Of a DNA stretch of 9,108 nt, positions 5,817-9,108 are shown piece by piece. Location: the NCBI GenBank assembly GCA_029288115.1, contig JARFPV010000621.1:1-9108 (forward strand). Direction: 5' to 3'. Source of the DNA: Akkermansiaceae bacterium. GTDB lineage: Bacteria > Verrucomicrobiota > Verrucomicrobiia > Verrucomicrobiales > Akkermansiaceae. Positions within the stretch are counted from its first letter, which is position 1, and every line of letters begins with the position of its first letter. Made by a program: the position numbers and the translations under genes. The notes beneath the pieces are model-generated. The model saw nothing but the letters and a program-made list of their open reading frames with translations. It was not told the origin of the DNA and searched no databases.

Positions 5817-7754
5817 ATGGCTAAAATACTAGGAATCGACCTCGGAACCACCAACTCCTGCATGGCAGTGATGGATGGTGGCGAGCCACAAGTGCTGGAA
5901 AACTCCGAAGGTGCACGCACCACTCCATCAGTTGTCGCATTTACCAAAAGCGGCGAACGTCTCGTCGGCCAGGCAGCCAAGCGTCAGGCCGTCACCAACC
6001 CTAAAAACACCGTTTTTTCCGCCAAACGCCTCATTGGACGCAAATTCTCCGAGCTCAGCGAGGAGGACAAGCAGTTGCCTTATAAGGTCGTTGAAGCTGA
6101 CAACGGCGACGCTCATATTGAGGTCGAAGACGGTGGTGAGACCAAGACCTATTCACCTCAGGAAATCTCTGCGATGATCCTCGGCAAGCTCAAGGCTGAT
6201 GCCGAGGCCAAGCTGGGCGAAACAATCACCGAAGCGGTCATCACCGTTCCTGCGTATTTCAATGATTCACAACGTAACGCGACCAAGGCATCTGGTGAGA
6301 TCGCCGGTCTGAAAGTGCGCCGCATCATCAACGAGCCAACCGCGGCTTCACTCGCTTACGGACTTGATAAAAAATCCGACGAGAAGATCGCCGTATACGA
6401 CCTCGGTGGAGGAACTTTCGATATCTCAGTGCTGGAAATTGGCGACGGTGTGTTCGAAGTCCTCGCAACCGACGGTGACACCCAGCTGGGTGGAGACGAT
6501 TGGGACAAGGCGATCATCAACTGGATCGTTGCTGAGTTCAAATCTGCCGAAGGTGTTGATCTCTCTGGTCAGCCTGATGCTCTTCAGCGTATTAAGGAGG
6601 AGGCCGAAAAAGCCAAGATCGCACTGAGTTCGGCTCAAAGCTATGAGATCAATCTTCCCTTCATTACCGCGGATCAGAATGGCCCCAAACACATCCAGAC
6701 ATCTCTTTCCCGCAGCAAGCTCGAGCAGATTGCCGACAGCCTCTTTGATCGCACCAAAAAGCCAGTCCTCGACTGCCTCAAGGAAGCAGGAGTTTCTGCA
6801 AGCGAGATCAATGAGCTGGTGCTCGTTGGTGGAATGACCCGTATGCCCAAGGTGCAGGAAATCGCTGGCGAACTCGCCGGTAAAGAACCGCACAAAGGTG
6901 TCAACCCAGATGAAGTGGTCGCTATCGGTGCTTCCATCCAGGGTGGCGTGCTTCAAGGTGATGTCAACGACGTGCTCCTGCTCGACGTTACACCGCTGAG
7001 CCTGTCGATCGAGACCATGGGCCAGATTGCGACACCGATGATCGAACGCAACACGACGATCCCCGCGAAGAAATCACAAACATTCTCGACCGCAGCTGAT
7101 AACCAGCCTGCTGTTGATATCCGAATCTGTCAGGGCGAGCGTAAGATGTTTGCTGATAACAAGTTGCTAGGAAACTTCCAGCTCTCTGGCATCGATCCTG
7201 CACCACGTGGGACACCTCAGATTGAGGTTACCTTCGATATCGACGCCAACGGCATTCTTCACGTTTCTGCCAAGGACAAGAACTCCGGCAAGGAACAGAA
7301 AATCTCCATCGAAGGCTCCAGTGGTCTTTCCGATGAGGAAATCGAAAAAGCCAAGCGCGATGCCGAAACTCACGCCGAGGAAGATAAGAAACGTGCCGAA
7401 GTCGTTGAGACCAAGAATAACGCAGAGAACCTCGTCAACCAAGTTGAGAAACAGCTCGGCGAGCTAGGGGATCAACTTCCTGCAGAACTGAAGTCAGGCA
7501 TCGAAACCAAGATCGAGGCTGTCAAGGAAGCACTCAAGGCTGACGATACCGATCAGATCAAGTCCAGCGTGGCTGACCTTGAAGCATCCCTGCAAGAACT
7601 TGCTCAAGCCGCCCAGGCAGCCGGAGCTGCAGGTGGCGCAGGTGGACCAATGCCCGATATGGGCGGAGACGCCGCTGACGCAGGCGATGAAAAACCTGCA
7701 GAGCCCAAGCAAGCCAAAGGCAAGGTCGTGGACGCAGAGGTCGTCGAAGACTAA
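5817..7754 (+). CDS. dnaK: Chaperone protein DnaK (Hsp70)
   Basis: This 645-residue cytoplasmic Hsp70 binds exposed hydrophobic segments of unfolded proteins in an ATP cycle driven by DnaJ and GrpE. Nucleotide-binding domain: [13 protein letters not shown] (6-18, phosphate loop 1), FSAKRLIGR with the catalytic Lys at 70, [15 protein letters not shown] (170-184), [14 protein letters not shown] (195-208, phosphate loop 2 with Thr200) and [14 protein letters not shown] (334-347, adenosine loop). The interdomain linker [11 protein letters not shown] (385-395) is intact. The beta-sandwich substrate domain follows to about 500, then a helical lid (about 505-600), a Gly/Ala-rich segment (601-620) and the conserved acidic end VVDAEVVED. 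Length is normal for bacterial DnaK. The start is set by AAAGGA 10 bases upstream and by the family N-terminus. It leads a dnaK-groES-groEL cluster; grpE, dnaJ and hrcA are not in the window. Confidence 0.99.
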   Translation: MAKILGIDLGTTNSCMAVMDGGEPQVLENSEGARTTPSVVAFTKSGERLVGQAAKRQAVTNPKNTVFSAKRLIGRKFSELSEEDKQLPYKVVEADNGDAHIEVEDGGETKTYSPQEISAMILGKLKADAEAKLGETITEAVITVPAYFNDSQRNATKASGEIAGLKVRRIINEPTAASLAYGLDKKSDEKIAVYDLGGGTFDISVLEIGDGVFEVLATDGDTQLGGDDWDKAIINWIVAEFKSAEGVDLSGQPDALQRIKEEAEKAKIALSSAQSYEINLPFITADQNGPKHIQTSLSRSKLEQIADSLFDRTKKPVLDCLKEAGVSASEINELVLVGGMTRMPKVQEIAGELAGKEPHKGVNPDEVVAIGASIQGGVLQGDVNDVLLLDVTPLSLSIETMGQIATPMIERNTTIPAKKSQTFSTAADNQPAVDIRICQGERKMFADNKLLGNFQLSGIDPAPRGTPQIEVTFDIDANGILHVSAKDKNSGKEQKISIEGSSGLSDEEIEKAKRDAETHAEEDKKRAEVVETKNNAENLVNQVEKQLGELGDQLPAELKSGIETKIEAVKEALKADDTDQIKSSVADLEASLQELAQAAQAAGAAGGAGGPMPDMGGDAADAGDEKPAEPKQAKGKVVDAEVVED

Positions 7755-7769
7755 CAAACAACTCATGGG

Positions 7770-7801
7770 CTGGCTGATCCTTTGGGTCAGTCAGTTCTTT
7801 T
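7770..7801 (+). terminator. Terminator-like hairpin between dnaK and groES
   Basis: The arm 7770-7780 (CTGGCTGATCC) pairs with 7784-7794 (GGGTCAGTCAG) as an 11-bp stem with two G-T wobbles and a TTT loop, followed by TTCTTTT. It begins 15 bases after the dnaK stop and ends about 32 bases before groES. It could end the dnaK transcript, act as a partial terminator, or stabilise mRNA ends after processing. Confidence 0.65.
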
Positions 7802-7833
7802 CAACCCAAACAACCAACCAAAACAAAAACATT

Positions 7834-8122
7834 ATGGCAACCATAACACCAATCGGACAGCGCGTCCTCGTGAAGCGCCTTGAAGCCGAAGCAGTCAGCG
7901 CTGGAGGCATCGTCCTTCCAGACACCGCCCAAGAAAAACCCCAGGAAGCTGAGGTCGTATCCCTCGGAACCGGAGGCACAGACGAAGATGGCAAAACCAT
8001 CGAGTTCGCCGTCAAAGTAGGTGATACCGTCTTGATTTCCAAGTACGGCGGCACCGACGTCAAAGTGGACGGAGACGATCTCCTCATCCTCTCTGAGTCC
8101 GACATCCTCGGCATCGTGAGCT

Positions 8123-8124
<2 letters not shown>
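7834..8124 (+). CDS. groES: Co-chaperonin GroES (Hsp10)
   Basis: This 96-residue heptameric lid closes the GroEL folding chamber in an ATP-dependent cycle. The N-terminus [14 protein letters not shown] is typical. The mobile loop that docks on GroEL spans about 17-34 and carries the hydrophobic IVL at 26-28 ([15 protein letters not shown]). The strand [18 protein letters not shown] (63-80) and the ending [11 protein letters not shown] are canonical. ATG 7834 is chosen from the family N-terminus; the same frame is open far upstream inside dnaK, but that part is a shadow. No Shine-Dalgarno is present: the 30 bases before the ATG are made almost only of A and C with a few T. It lies 79 bases after dnaK and 37 bases before groEL, almost certainly co-transcribed with groEL. 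Confidence 0.99.

Positions 8125-9108
<984 letters not shown>

Noticed and set aside
6426..6956. 176-codon minus-strand open frame within dnaK
   Set aside because: It is a shadow of strongly biased dnaK codons, has no recognisable motif, and is antisense to a conserved gene.
7579..7833. 85-residue extension of GroES inside dnaK
   Set aside because: It is an out-of-frame reading of the dnaK 3' end; GroES starts at [10 protein letters not shown].
5516..7833. CIRCE operator for HrcA
   Set aside because: No TTAGCACTC-N9-GAGTGCTAA or near match was seen in the dnaK leader or in the dnaK-groES gap.

Overview
The window most resembles a chromosomal segment of a Verrucomicrobiota bacterium, probably of the Verrucomicrobiales. 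This is inferred from overall resemblance: the gene order dnaK-groES-groEL, a DnaK ending in VVDAEVVED, mid-range GC, and start codons mostly without Shine-Dalgarno sequences. No rRNA or other marker gene is present to confirm it.

Layout. Bases 1-741 (minus strand) hold the N-terminal 247 codons of a three-helix membrane protein that runs off the left edge; it is divergent from everything else. A 409-base AT-rich gap follows, with a possible promoter for the membrane gene and a short REP-like palindrome. At 1151-2572 (+) lies a PLP-dependent trans-sulfuration enzyme of the cystathionine gamma-synthase family with a long N-terminal extension. At 2801-3028 (+) is a 75-residue protein resembling only the N-terminal arm-type DNA-binding part of a tyrosine recombinase, closed by a strong intrinsic terminator. 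At 3166-5202 (+) is a complete UvrD/PcrA/Rep-type SF1A helicase. A small basic hypothetical protein (5294-5515) follows. A 301-base leader then precedes dnaK (5817-7754), groES (7834-8124) and the first 315 codons of groEL (8162 to the right edge).

How the genes work together. dnaK, groES and groEL form a heat-shock and protein-folding cluster: DnaK binds unfolded chains, and GroEL with its GroES lid encloses folding substrates. A terminator-like hairpin separates dnaK from groES, so the Hsp70 gene and the Hsp60/Hsp10 pair could be expressed at different levels from one transcript. No CIRCE operator was seen. The dnaK leader instead carries an inverted repeat overlapping a sigma-54-like -24/-12 sequence. 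The other genes (helicase, sulfur amino acid enzyme, arm-domain protein, membrane protein) are each separated by intergenic gaps and look like independent units.

Most of the window is ordinary housekeeping DNA. The least explained items are the orphan arm-domain protein, the dnaK leader structure, the 14-base tandem repeat between groES and groEL, and the small basic ORF. No convincing new multi-gene system is visible.
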